Positions 23,879 to 36,817 are shown, numbered from the stretch's first letter. The stretch is DNA of 64,000 nt from Arctopsyche grandis (GCF_051622035.1 NC_135358.1:24890501-24954500), one strand, 5' to 3'. Notes: generated by a model from the sequence alone, not told the origin. Translations and numbers: made by a program.

Positions 23879-24231
23879 CATAGATATATAATACCATAGA
23901 TACGCCTTCACGCTCTAAACCGGTCACCCTTTTGGACCATGCACAAACAAAGTAGTGCATGGTCCAACTCTCGGTAGCTAGTTAGCTTCTAAGTAGGAAA
24001 GGTCGATTGCATACACATTGCGGAGATCTTGTCGTCACTAACTGAGGGGTGCGGGGGGTTTAACTAGCGGGGAAGTGGTGAAAAAGATGACGACCGCTGC
24101 GTCGTAGGGAAAAAAACCTTTTTTTTCTCAACTTCCCCGCTAGTTAAACCCCCCGCACCCCTCAGTTAGTGACGACAAGATCTCCGACCAAAATCAGGCG
24201 TCAGGGCTCATCTATGTATTATATATCTATG
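23879..24231. mobile_element. Foldback element with perfect 56-bp inverted repeat
   Basis: Three nested or adjacent inverted repeats. The outer arms are CATAGATATATAATACCATAG from 23879 and the inverse ending at 24231, differing by one base. An internal 12-bp perfect pair TGGACCATGCAC (23933-23944) / GTGCATGGTCCA (23955-23966) lies on the left. The main pair is 24021-24076 and 24131-24186: 56 bp each, exact reverse complements by direct comparison, starting CGGAGATCTTGTCGTCACTA, with a 54-bp spacer. The main arms are GC-rich in an AT-rich neighbourhood. No coding frame. Perfect arms mean recent insertion or gene conversion. Confidence 0.85.
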
Positions 24232-24406
24232 CACTTGAATGAAAAAAAGGAAAACAAGAAGATATAGGAGGTTAGAGTAGAGGTCTCGAAACTGGGATAA
24301 ATTGCTTTTAAATATGAAGATAAAAATAAAAGTTTTAGGTATAATAGAGGCTCGTGAGGCTTGGTGTATATATACATACATATTTTATTTTTATTTTATA
24401 TAGATA
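24232..24406. other. AT-rich spacer
   Basis: Between the foldback element and a SINE; nothing recognised. Confidence 0.5.
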
Positions 24407-24735
24407 AATACCAGGAAGGCCTAACAGGTAAACCCCAATGTGCATTAATTAGACAATTAATTACAAACACTGCAGCATTTTTTATTACACAAATCACTGT
24501 GTTTCGAAAGGCTGAAGGACACAAAATTAATAATTAATTAATCCATAGAGAAAACTATGGATTTAGACTTTATACTTTACATATTGTACATAAATCAAAT
24601 TCAGATATTTGTGTCAGCGAGTAGGATGATTTTTTGCCAATATGATGGAGGAACAGTTTCAACAATGAAATCAGATAAATTAGCAGACTCTGATAGGAAA
24701 CGATCGACTTCACAAACGATCGGAGTCACAAACAT
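24407..24735 (-). mobile_element. SINE copy 3, 5'-truncated, minus strand
   Basis: The reverse complement contains the SINE core (GATCGTTTCCTATCAGAGT and TTTCATTGTTGAAAC) and the 3' body up to GCCTTCCTGGTATTTAT, matching copy 2 at 2790-3067. The tRNA-like head is absent at its right end, as expected for 5' truncation. Confidence 0.7.
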
Positions 24736-27294
24736 CCAATATATTATATGTATGTATAATAAATGCTTTTCATATTTATGGCGTTATTTTCCATATAAAT
24801 GGATTCTGAAAACGATGATGAGTTGATTCAATGAGTTTTGTCAAATTTAAAAAAGAAAAATTCTCGATTGATATTAAGAGGGTAATATTGATTAACATAA
24901 TACTTATGCATTTTGGGTAAGTACCAAAAAAAGTTTAAAAACCATTTGGCCAGAGCTCTATGTGTATACCTCTTAATTACGAAATGATTAATATAATCCC
25001 AAGTAAAATGTATCTTAAAAAATAATATTATTTTGATATTCTTTTTAATTTTATATTGAATTTATTATCCAAAAAATCATTCCGATTATCATTATTTCGG
25101 TAAATGAACACAGCTGTTAAAAATTTTATATTTATAATAATCGGTTGATCCCGTTATGGAAATAAACAATGCAAATCAAAGTTTTGCAACTGTCTACACC
25201 AGACCGCCGTATTATTTCGGTAAATTAATTACCCTCATTTAACCGTTCGAGTTAACGATTAAAAATCCGTTTGTTTCCGAAACATCCTCCAGTTTATCAT
25301 ATGAATAATACCGATATATATGTACGAAAGTATCAAACTGGAACGAAAAAAGAAAGTTCGCACCGAGTTTATTGTTTCCTTTTGATAAAAATCACGATGC
25401 AAGGTCTTCTCTTAATCTCTTATCGTTAGTCGATTGCGTGCCAACACATAATATAATACTTTTATTTTTAAAAAAATAATATGTAATTATGATTAAGCGC
25501 AGTACAATTTATATTCGGAAATGTTATCAGTTATAAACATCGGGATACTTCTAAAATTAAGATATTTTTCAGTGACAGTTTCTATAAACATTATAAATAG
25601 AAAATTTTAGTAGACAAAAGATATATAAATACATTCAGAAACTCACTAGTTTTAATTTAAAATACTAATGATATCAGATACAGTAATGATTTCAAAAATT
25701 TAGAGTGAAATCAAAGCTGCTAATGTTGTAATACTTAAAAATTTAAGTGTTACATAAAAATTTTTCCTTTTCATATTTGTTATACGAACAATTAAATCCA
25801 TACAATTAAATCACATTTCATCGAGAATTTTCTAATTGAGAACCATTTCTACGGTTTGGAAACTTATGAATTATTTATTCAACATCAGTTTCGTTTTCGT
25901 GGCGACCGAAGCCGCTCTAATTGGGTTAAGTCAACATTAACTAATTCCGGTTTTTGATAATTAAACGAATAAATTATACAATGACTGCCCACGACGGCTA
26001 TATCCGAAACGTCCTTGGGAAATACGTTGTTATAAGATATATTAGGGGAGAACCAAAATTGCATATTTGAACGAATGGACAAACCATTTGCACAATCCAA
26101 ATTTTCACAATCAATCGCTTAATATTTTGTAGCAAAGATAATACCTGGAATAGTATTATATAATAATCTATGTAGTATCCGATAAATCTAAAAGTGTATG
26201 ATGAAATGAGTATTTTCAGTTCTTATCAAAGATTTAATAAAAATAGATGAGAAATATTCTCTTAAGTAGGATTTTTAAAGAATCTCTCTCATAATAGATC
26301 TTCCAAATCTAATTAGAAACTATTTGAAGAAAATCTTCGAATTTAATAAATCTGGTGAATTAATCCGTGAAATTCTCCACATTGGCCACGGCTGTCTTAT
26401 AGTGCCATATTGCGTAGAAACTCATCGTGCATGACCACTTTCCAATGTTACGTAGAAGAACAACACGTGTACTACATACGGTCTCATTGTACCACCTGGA
26501 TCGAACGTCTTCGACACGATACGACATGGCAGGGTCTTTGTTACAGTGTGGCGAAATCGGTTGCGGAATATGTGTTCGTAAAATTTCGGTGTGAATTCAA
26601 AATCGTTCACCCGAACTGCCGAGCACTTACTGCGTTGCGAAAATGACGGTCGTGTATGGGTCAGTTAACGGAATCGAAAAAGGTTGTCGACTCGCTATCT
26701 GAGACGAATAGATCCGCTCTAACGTTGTCGTCGTTATAACGAAATGCAGTTATTTGACATCCATAATTTATTGCAATAATTTCGTCCGAGTGTATTTTCG
26801 TTCTTTATACCCACACACTTTGTATATTTGGGACAAACATTTTGAAGAATAATCCTAATCCAATAATCTTATATGTAGTTCTCGTTTACATGTATGTACA
26901 TACATGTATATTCAAAGAGCGATTGGACGTATTATAATATTCATGTTTTTATTTAATTTTGCATCGTTTGAAAAATCATTTAAAAAAAGCATTAAGTCAC
27001 AGCTCGTTCTTACTTGCTTTAGATCCATAGCTTTAAATATACATATCTCTAGATCAAACTTTCAAAAATATATTTGCTTTTCTTTAAACTCTTCCAAACA
27101 TGACAACATGGCAAAAAGTAAAACGGGAACATTTAATAATTAAACAAACAATAATATAAGAATTCGATTCATCGACTTTTTCCCGCGCAGTAATACATAC
27201 AAGATTAAATTTGTGGTAACATATTCTGATAAACTTAACGTCAAAATCCTAGATCTATGTACATAGGTAAATCTTGAACTAATTAATAATTAAC
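24736..27294. other. Intergenic or intronic sequence, no assigned gene
   Basis: AT-rich except 26380-26760, where CG dinucleotides are common and both strands are open for short stretches; I could not match either frame to any protein. Minus-strand 25885-26100 is an open frame of 71 codons with reasonable composition but no recognisable motif. Confidence 0.4.
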
Positions 27295-27560
27295 CAATAA
27301 CATAGCTCAGCGGCTAGTATATAATGCTAACAACTAAGGGGTCACGGGTTCGAGGCCTGATCCAGTGGTGCTGGCCAGACCTTGGATATCTGTATGACTC
27401 CAAGTCGATCGTTTTCTACCAGAGTTGGCTGATTTCATTGTTGAAACGGTTCCTACCGAATTGACCATCTACACTCATTTGAACCATTATTTGAGAATAA
27501 TTTCAAATTTAAAATAATATTTTTAATTTGTATAATCGCTTAATGGCACCATGGTAAAAT
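27295..27560 (+). mobile_element. tRNA-derived SINE, copy 4
   Basis: Head with A-box-like TAGCTCAGCGGCTAGTA (27302) and B-box GGTTCGAGGCC (about 27348), followed by AAGTCGATCGTTTTCTACCAG and the GAAACGGTTCCTACC core, then a body ending near TTAATGGCACCATGG. Confidence 0.75.
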
Positions 27561-27825
27561 AAAAAATAAAAAAAACCTCTAGGATAGAAATGAGCAATGA
27601 TAAAAATATGACGATAATGTTTCAAATCTGTTCCATTGATTGTTTTGTTGACTTGAAAATCCTTTGGTAGTACTAATGGTAAAGGAAAAAAATATAAATA
27701 GAAAAACTAAATCTACGCTCATGTTTTGTAAATTCCTACTACCGAGTACATCGTTTAAGCAAGAATTTGTGCATTTATGGGAGTGTGTATGTAATTGTGC
27801 ACATACATATGTAAGTACATACGTA

Positions 27826-28397
27826 TTAGGGATTGCAATACAGGTACAACGGTTCAAAATTTCGCTATCGCTAAAGACCGCTAAATTTTAAAATTTATCG
27901 GTAATTACCGGAAGCTATTTTATGACCAAAATTAAGTGCATTTACTTGCATAATATTACATAAAATCGATGCAAATGGCGTATTGTGGATTAGGTTGTCT
28001 GGAATTTATTTATTATCAGTATTGAATGTAGCAATTTTAAATTGATAAATTCACTGGCAACACAGACCAACCAAATCGTAATAAATGCGATCATACGGTT
28101 GTTTCAACTATGATCGAAACTTTTAAATGGTGCAAACTTTAGATAAATAAACATGATTGGCTAAAATTAAAATTTATTTATTGCTACGAATTTACTTTAA
28201 TGCATTTATATGATATTATTCACTAGAGATTTATTTGCGATTCAATATAAATTGACGTTTTTAGGAAAAGTAACCACGTGCAGTCGTCTAATACATGAAA
28301 AAAACTTTTTCCATAGATATACTGGTATACCGGTTGTGGGATAAATCATTTACCGTTGACCGGTTTATGAAATTTGACGGTAAATTGAAATCCCTAA
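27826..28397. mobile_element. Probable MITE with TTAGGGATT ends
   Basis: Begins TTAGGGATTGCAATA and ends with the inverse AATTGAAATCCCTAA. Subterminal CCGG/ACCGG-rich stretches also mirror each other (ACCGGAAGC on the left, ACCGGTTTATG on the right). The flanks could be a TA duplication. No coding frame. Confidence 0.5.
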
Positions 28398-30470
28398 TAT
28401 GTATAAATAACAACATATAAAAACTAAAAATATACCAATCTATGAAAAGTCCGACAGACAAATGAAACACTTACTAATATGTGGTATCGACGACCATTTT
28501 TGGTAACTCCAAAACCAAAACGTTTCATAACAATTTACGTAATATCTAATAGTGATGGACTCTCATTGCTAAACGATGACTGGTATCGTGTGCAAAATAA
28601 TCCCACTGGATTTTTATTATAATTACATTCTGCACCGTATCATATTACGGTATGTGAATATTGAGCGGTTCCTTATTGTAATGATGCGGGTATATACATA
28701 TAATATAATCACATGAGTAATAAAAATTCGCTTTGTCAGTTATTTTACGCCTAGTTAATTTCTATTATGCTATGCAGTTGCATTCGCCGATATGCAAAGT
28801 CGAATGGATCACGCAAGCCAATACAAACTGCAATTTAACGGCAATGCAAAAAATATAATCACGAAGATTATCAATATCTCGTATCGTACAACAATCTGAC
28901 ATATTCAAATCCGCTATTATTTATGATTTTTTTTGTTGTTGAAAAACAATCTATTATGTAACAGTTATAATATAATTTTGATGCTAATCTGATATACAAC
29001 GTACATTTTTAAAGCTATTGTATTTTTATTCAGATATAAAACGCGAATTATAAATTTTAAATATATAGTAAACAACGGAAGTCACAGACGAGCGAATCTG
29101 GTGAATTTTTAATAAATATTGATACGAATAGGTAATTAATTTATGAATTTTATAATAGTTGATAGTTCCCGATGAAAAATCAAAGTATGAAAGCGGAATA
29201 ATGATGGAAGATAAAATATTGTCTTTCACTTTTATTTGCTATCTTATTATCCATCGCTTTTAATCAATCGATCAAATTTGAAATAATGGGAAATAATTTA
29301 AATGTTCATTCAAAAGCAATAAATTTACATGACAGTTAAAATAATTTGAGAGATTGTGTGAGTTTTTAAATGAAACTACACATCTTTGCTATAAAATGAA
29401 ATAAACACGATAGTTAAAATCTTTGGTGTTTATAAATTCATATTTATTGGTGAAAAATTGTAAGAATTACATATGCGATTTTGTTTTTAAGTAAAAATTT
29501 TAACATTGTGATAAAGTTGTGTCCTTGAAATTATGCATGCATTTTTCGTAATGATATTTTAATATTTCAATAATATATTCATCGATTCACTGATCAATCG
29601 ACGTTTAATATATTATTCATTCTCCCACACGTCTTCTTATAAATGTCAAAATTACGTCATTACATATGAATATTTGACTAATAAATGTAAGAGTATGTAA
29701 GCATGTAGAAAATGCATTTGGTCTAGACATCACTTTACATAACTTTCGATTTACTATTTGCAACAATTGCTCTTCGCCGTGACTAATTTCCACCAGGTTT
29801 CGAACATATCAAGAGCGTCAATCGACTTCTTAATTGACTTTCTCGATTTCGCCTTAAGCTTCGTCGCAAATAAGGCACGTTGCGATTTCTCTTTTTTTAT
29901 TATTTTATATATTTTTGCGTATTATTATTTTAGAAATAATTTTGTGCAAAAAAGCAATTTTTCATCGTGATTCGGTGCACTATATTCGCACCTGCAATTA
30001 TAATAAATTCAATCAAATTACATGCTTTTTTGTTTCATGACACGCACCCGATACACAATAATAATAATTCATCCGATAAAACGTACTTTTATTTATTTCA
30101 TGTTCTTTATATTTTGCGCGTGAAAATATTTCACAATAAGCGTCAAAATTACCGTAAAAGAAATTACCATTGTTTATGGTGACGCTGTTGCTATTTTTTA
30201 GCGGAAAATCACGGTTAAATACGTCATTATGACTTTTCACAACCTTGTTTTAGAAAATTGTATGTGAATTTCGTACGAGAACTGGTATTGTTTCTCAACG
30301 CAACGAAATACATATATTAACTTATTTGCAACATTAAAAAAAAGTACTTGGTTCTTTCTAAAATACAAAAATTACTACGTACATATATACTTATATAGAT
30401 AAAATTTATATATAATGTACATATTTATAAAAAAAAAATATATTCGATATTATATTTGTATGTTAAATTG
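28398..30470. other. AT-rich non-coding stretch
   Basis: Nothing recognised beyond AT-rich sequence; open frames are short and have AT-rich composition. Confidence 0.4.
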
Positions 30471-30629
30471 AAACTGTGTCAGTGAAATTATAATTTATAA
30501 ACCGACCCAAGCAGTGGATACGGATATAATAATAGAACTACAAATTCACTTCTCAATGTCAGTGAATTTGTAATTCGAATTACAACGTAATACCAACCCT
30601 AACAATTCTAATATTAAATAAATAAAACC

Positions 30630-31037
30630 AATTCAACTTAACTTAACCTAACCTAACCTTGAATAAATAAATGTTGACTGCTGATATATTATGATGTGTT
30701 TGCTTCCGCATCCAGTTCCACAAAAAAAAAGCCAAATCTAAACAGATAGTGGACCACGAGGAGAGTGGGCATGGAGAGGAGATGGGGTTGTGAAGTGGGT
30801 TGGCGCGATTCGTATCGGCAACGCACTATCATCCAACTTATCTTAACCTAACCTAATCTTAAATAAATAAATGTTGACTGCTGATATATTATAATGTGTT
30901 TGCTTCCGCATCCAATCCGACAAAAAAAGCCAAATCGATACAGATAGTGAACCATGAGGAGAGTGGGAATGGAGAGGAGATGGGGTTATAAAGTGGGGTG
31001 GCGCGATTCGTATCGGCGACGCACTATCATCCAATTG
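30630..31037. repeat. Tandem duplication, two units of about 200 bp
   Basis: Unit 1 starts at CTTAACCTAACC near 30639 and unit 2 at CTTAACCTAACC near 30843; each continues AATAAATAAATGTTGACTGC, then GTTTGCTTCCGCATCCA, GAGAGTGGG(C/A)ATGGAGAG and GGCGCGATTCGTATCGGC and ends GCACTATCATCCAA. The copies differ at roughly one base in ten, so the duplication is not recent. Each starts with CCTAA repeats, the insect telomere motif, but only two to three units. Confidence 0.85.
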
Positions 31038-31180
31038 TCAAAAATTATAATTTCATTAATAATTTCAATATAATTTCAAAAATTAAAAATTATAGTGTCA
31101 GTGAACATTTAATTGGATATGATTTCAATGAACCATACCCAGTGAAAATGCTGTGAAAAATATAAAACAAAGACCTTTCG

Positions 31181-31181
<1 letters not shown>

Positions 31182-31220
<39 letters not shown>
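31182..31220. repeat. (GT)n microsatellite
   Basis: About 19 uninterrupted GT units. Confidence 0.95.
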
Positions 31221-31223
<3 letters not shown>

Positions 31224-31299
31224 TCGTTTCTGATTGGCTGTCGTTAAATATTCAAATAAATTCGATTCTAACAAATATAATTAAAAAATGAATCTTTAC

Positions 31300-31394
31300 T
31301 ATTATATAAGCCCTGTTTAAGCGAAAGGGGTCGGTGATCTTATTAATAAATACTTATTACAAATACCGTGCAAAGCCGGGTGAAACCAATAGTA
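31300..31394 (+). mobile_element. Degenerate Helitron 3' end
   Basis: TGTTTAAGCGA, then TATTACAAATACCGTGCAAAG and CCGGGT, mirrors the 3' terminus of the Helitrons at 951 and 8196, with the final CTAG decayed to ATAG. The 5' end was not found. Confidence 0.55.
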
Positions 31395-31587
31395 TCCAAT
31401 ACTTCTCAAACACGTACTTAATTATTGGGTGAACCTTATTTGAATTTTGGGGTTTTATAAATCACTTTTAAAATGGTTACGTTACCATTTCCATAAGTCG
31501 TAATGACAATTTCGAAACATAATTATTTGCACACGTAATACTCGTTCGTTATACCATAATGGTTGCACTGAATGCTAAATCGCCGCG

Positions 31588-31664
31588 ATGGCCGCCAAAG
31601 TGAATTCGATTTTGGCTTTAATTTTTATTTGTTTGATTTTTTTACCATTCCAAAAAGGCTCAAA
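31588..31664 (+). CDS. Candidate first coding exon with signal peptide
   Basis: The frame MAAKVNSILALIFICLIFLP and FQKGS is a textbook signal peptide (short charged start, 15 hydrophobic residues), and it stops exactly at a consensus donor, AAA|GTAAGT. The start codon context (CCGCGATGG) is good. The exon ends in phase 2. Two in-phase candidates follow: 32242-32308 then 32530-32763, which would give a 125-residue protein, but their composition is unconvincing; the true next exon may be far downstream. No family is recognised. Confidence 0.45.
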
Positions 31665-33652
31665 GTAAGTATTGGGATCCGTTTGTGAATCGGTAACCTT
31701 TGCTGAAGAATTTCTTACCGGTTCCAAGGCGAACCGGTAAGATCTTGAGAATGCGTCGAATTGTGAAATGTCCGATGTGCAACAGCACGCGCGACAAACG
31801 CCATTATTATTCTTTTGTATGTAAAATTTTCGAATAAACGCAATTAAATTCGTCAGTTTATTATTGCAGTGTCGCCGATCTGTCGAATCATATTATACGG
31901 GCAATCAAAAGCGGAATGTGAGATGCAACAAGTGAAATGAACGAACATTCCCGCATGAAAACATTTTACATTGGGTAAAATTCCTTAGATTTCACAACGT
32001 GACAATTTTCAATATGTTGTTAAAAATATAAAATTTCATTTTAGTTAAAGAATTTAATACTCTGTGCAATATAATGATAGTGCTATGTGATTCAACTATA
32101 ATATTAATAACTTTTACTAATGCTGAAATGATTTATGGATTGTTTTAACCTTCGTATTCTTTGCAAGCGCGCTGATAATGTTATTTTGAAAGTGAAACTG
32201 ACATCTTTAATATATTATATACTATTAAACGTCAAATTTAGTCAAGGGCAAATTGGTGAACTATCAATTTCGCATCCTCTTGAAATTCATGATTTATTTT
32301 TCTTTAAAGTAAATCGTGATCTTACATCGAAAATCACCATTCAAAAAATATTTTCCAATAAACACGACATGATTCTTTAAACTTTCAAATTACACATCTT
32401 TGAACTTTGATTATTAATTTATCAATTTATGACAGATAATTCCCAAAAATTAAATTAAATATTCAAAATATGTGTATCTTATTCAGTATATATATTATTC
32501 ACTATGTGTCTTATTTGAGACTATAATAGGGTATATTGCGTTCTTTCAAATGCCATTCAAATTTTTATGTCTCCGGATTGATTCTGATAATATTTGTGAT
32601 AAAAATAATACAATCTACATCTCTTTTCTCTACAATTTGTACGGTCAAAATTTCCCCAATTATAGTACCCGTACAATACTTGAAAAAATTACTGCATTAC
32701 GACGAAAGCATTCTTTCGCTCGATGATGGATCGCATCCACTGAATAATTCATGCGAGACGTGACACACCTTTCTTTTGAAAAGAAACTACACACTAAAAG
32801 CACTCGTACGACCCATTATAATAATACTATCCTACGACACTGACTATTTTTCACAGACGACGTTGACCGAGTCGACATCATCATAGGTCGCGACGCAAAT
32901 GACACGGTGAAAACCATTACATATTGTACCGGCTTCTAAACGGCCATTGAAATTAAGCCTCGATTGTGAATGTGAACCGTGAAAAGAACACGCCGTGTCA
33001 TTATCATTCACGATTTGAACCATTTTCAATCATAGGCTTTACCCATTGTACATAGAGACATCTCGGACCGGGCTTACGGCTCTGATCCCAAGATTGACTA
33101 CGAAGTATCAGTGCATGAACGGGTATTACATATGTATTGAATTACGATAACGATGCACTCATTACAATGACACAAATGCTGATTTGCATGCATTATAGAT
33201 AATATAATGCATTCGAGTCGGTGTCAATGACTCGCTCGGAAAATGTATTCCGGATAGAAAGCCCCATGAATTAGCGTGTGTACGAAGAAAGTATTGACTC
33301 ATGCGTTTTCTTATTAAAACAAGTCCATTGTGTGCGGCAAATCGAGAAGAGATCGTAACACATGCACGATCGGAAATGCATCAATTAATGTGTCTATTAG
33401 GTATTATATATTATAATAATATCAATGAGTAGTATCAAATTTAATGAGGGACTAACAACTAGCGCCAATTAATCAATACCAGATGAATGTGCAAAAAAAA
33501 CATCACTCAAGTGTTCCAGATATTCTTGATACGTTGCAAAGAGGTAGGCTAGTGAAGCAACGCCTAAGGACAACATATTCTAAGATTCATCAATACTTTC
33601 AACAAACATATAGTATCCGTATTTTAAAAGTATTTAAGATTTTTGATTATAT
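31665..33652. other. Sequence after the signal-peptide exon, no assigned gene
   Basis: AT-rich to 32800, then less so to about 33380. A minus-strand frame at 32844-33029 (61 codons, five cysteines) looks somewhat protein-like but has no recognisable domain or clear splice sites. Confidence 0.35.
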
Positions 33653-33960
33653 TGTTGCGTAGGTGTGGGTTCGGGATCCAAATGAGTTCCACACGTAACC
33701 ACTGCTCATTTCAGAATAATTGATCTAGCGCGTATACCTCCTTATAAAGGACATGTTGCCCAGCATAGCATACCTGATCTGTTGGCGTGTTTATTGTGTA
33801 GGCACGTAGGTCTACCCGCACTCGCCCCGTTCTGTGAGAACCCCAGCGTATGCTTTGTTTGGGCACTTACCGAGTCCCGTTAGCCTAATCCTGGGTTTCT
33901 ATTGTTCATCCACGAATGCACTTAGACATTGGATACTCTCTCCCATGTTCCCACATTACA
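33653..33960. mobile_element. Candidate solo LTR, 308 bp
   Basis: Begins TGTTGCGTAGGTGTGGG and ends CCCACATTACA, flanked on both sides by ATAT (33649-33652 and 33961-33964), which fits a 4-bp target duplication. It contains a TATAAA-like CTTATAAAGG near 33741 and is richer in GC than its surroundings. No internal retroelement genes are nearby, so it would be a solo LTR. Confidence 0.5.
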
Positions 33961-34084
33961 ATATTATTACTATTATTATTATGATTATATTATATTGAAA
34001 GCATGAATATTTACTATAGCATATTAAATACATTTTTCCAAAGAAAATTGATGTGCATATGTCGCAGCTCTCCACACATACATA

Positions 34085-34434
34085 TATGCTACAATCCAAG
34101 TATACATTTCATTAATTCATGAAATGAGTTAAGTACTTAAACTTAAGTATTCTCAATCGTTTATTCCATCATCTATGTAAATATATGCATTAGCTGTTGC
34201 AATATTTCAAATATTAGCGGAAACAGAATTATAGGAAAGATGTAATGCGGTTTCTATTGGGATTTTCGATTTAAAATATTTGGCATTTTAGCATCTCAAA
34301 GATTGCATGCGACACCTGTTGAGTATATTTAAAGATATATTTTGACTATTAGCACTTAAACTAAAGCCCATAGTTCATGTATGAAAAAACTAATATGTTC
34401 ATGAATGAGCTGGAGTGAACACGGACTGTAACAT
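34085..34434. mobile_element. TIR repeat R3, copy 1
   Basis: Ends ATGCTACAATCCAAG and CGGACTGTAACAT are near inverted copies. The interior aligns with 38085-38515 (GCAATATTT, ATTAGYGGAAAC, ATCTCAAAG, TGCGACA, CTGGAGTGAACAC). No coding frame; MITE-like. Confidence 0.65.
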
Positions 34435-36760
34435 ATACACATTAAGAGCATTGAAATATATGCACATATTTATATACAAAATGCTCATAGTGATGCTCTG
34501 GAGTAAATCTTTAATGTCAGTATAGCAAAATTGTAATAAATAAATCAATATGTACATAGAAATGTTAAACATGTAAAAAAAAACAACCTAAAACATTTTT
34601 TTAAATAGAAATTATTATTGAATATTTACTAAATATAATTTAAACACTAAATACAGCACTTAACGGGGCATCATTTTGGTTTAAAATGATACGATGCTTT
34701 CACACACGTGGCTATATTGAACTTATGCAATGAAGAATCGTGTAAATAATAAAAAAATTGCAGTATGTTACGTTGTTGCATTGCATTGAGTTACTCGTGT
34801 GAAAATATTGGTAGTTTGCGATTCCAATTTAATATATAAGTAATTATGGGAAATAGCCGGCGTCTATTATTATTTTAATTTATTTATTTTTCTAATAACT
34901 TGAAATTTGATTTTTTTTATTGGGAACTATGTAGCTTTCACAAGAATTTAAGTATCCGGCTTGGCCCAGTCAATAGTTTTCATATATTCTAATTCCATTT
35001 ATGACAATTTGAAAAGCATCGTTGATATTAACTTGTAAACAATTGAACAACAATAATAAATGTGTTTGCACAATAAATAATATTTCAAATAACAAAAAAA
35101 TTGTGATATGTTTTCTCATACATTAGTAATTCGATATAAAGTCATTAAAGCAATATTTTTTATGTAAACTATCATTTTAATTATATTTACCTTTCGCTCA
35201 ATCATATAGAGTGAAATTATTTAGGAGAGTTTTCTTTCAATCACAATGAATTATAATATCAATACTTGGAGTTAAAATTTCATTTTTAATGAACTATACA
35301 TTTTAAATAAAAGAGAGCAATTCTTAATCATAATTAAACTTAATGTTTTAATTAATAAAATCCATACGTAATCATTATATCCTGTGAGTCTAGTTCCAAT
35401 TAATATGCTTCTTTTGAATTCTTACAAAATATATATTTATTTTGATTTTATTTCAATTGTATAAAATATTACATGCTTTTGTTTCATTTTACTCAATAAT
35501 TTTTCAAATATATTTTCTTTTAATCTGGGCTACGTTCAATAATTAAGTACGTCACCATAAATTTAATGTTCTAGTTATTCAATTTAACGTTGAACGCGGT
35601 CAAAAACATTATGCAATTTACGATAAATTAAATATGAAAAAAAAACTGGTAGTACTTGAAAATGTTACAAAAGTATGAACGACTTTAAAACTATGTCTAT
35701 GTGTATAATCATTAGATAAGCTTTAGAATTCAACATTGCAACGAATTTTACCAAAAGTTTGAGCAACCGCTTGGTTAGAAAGTGTTGTTTAGCTCCGTGT
35801 ACGGTCGTAGAAAGTATGCCGAACGCTTTTTAATACATCGTCTTCGGATTAATTTAATGTGTCGTCAATCAACCATTTTTTCCTCCATCCTATTACATTA
35901 TCCAGGCTATTGTGACCAGATGACAATGATATTCTAAATAATTGATATTAAAAAACATTATATTAACAAAAACCGTTCAATAACAAACAAACCGAATGGT
36001 GGCATTCTGCGAATTTATCGAGTACGTGTTTCACGCTCGAATGAAAAACAGGCATTTTTGTAAGATATGAGAAGTAAACCATTATCAGAAATTGTGAATA
36101 ATATACATACATATATTATACGTAGGTTTACATTATAATATTATAGTATGCCGCTGTTAGGTGGTGCGGAGAAAACGACGCTTAGTAAAATAAGTGGCAC
36201 GCAAAATATGGCGGAATTTGTACATGGTCGCTTTTATCAATTATGTTCGTAATTGTACTATTTGTATTTAAAATATTCCGTTTGCACAATCAAATTTTTA
36301 TTATTTTTTTTAACCTTAATATTCTTTGTATAAATACATATTTTTTTTAAATCAACTCTCAAATCGCGGTCCAAATTTTATTTCGTTTTTATTTTTTATC
36401 TTATTGAGACAATGTTAAATATATGAACGTACTTTACGTAGAAAGGTCAACAACCCAAGATAAGAAGGGGTTGACTCCAAATATATTATAAAATTAGAAT
36501 ACGAAAATCTGAATATTTTCAAATTGATTAGTCATCTAATATAACAACAAAGTATTATGTTTTATCGTTGATTGTTCTAAAAGTACAATAGACATGATCA
36601 TCACTTTTTTGTATGTAAATAAAAAGGTCCAAAGGCTGACTGATTAACTCAGTGACCTCTGCCATAAAACTGCATCACAAATATATTTAAATTACACCTA
36701 CATATGTATTTATGTATGTATTTGAATTTGAAAAATGTAAATTATGTCAGTGGAAAATCG
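34435..36760. other. AT-rich non-coding stretch
   Basis: No coding or repeat structure recognised, apart from simple TACATATG runs. Confidence 0.4.
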
Positions 36761-36817
36761 ATGTCGATATTTTATGCAGTTATCTATAACTATGCCTATG
36801 TATACTTCATTTTCTTT

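Noticed and set aside
26410-26646. Plus-strand frame of 78 codons in a CG-richer island
   Set aside because: The opposite strand is equally open, no splice sites fit and no motif is recognisable; more likely regulatory or leader sequence.
30639-30660. Internal telomere array
   Set aside because: Only two to three CCTAA units; too short for a telomere or fusion scar.
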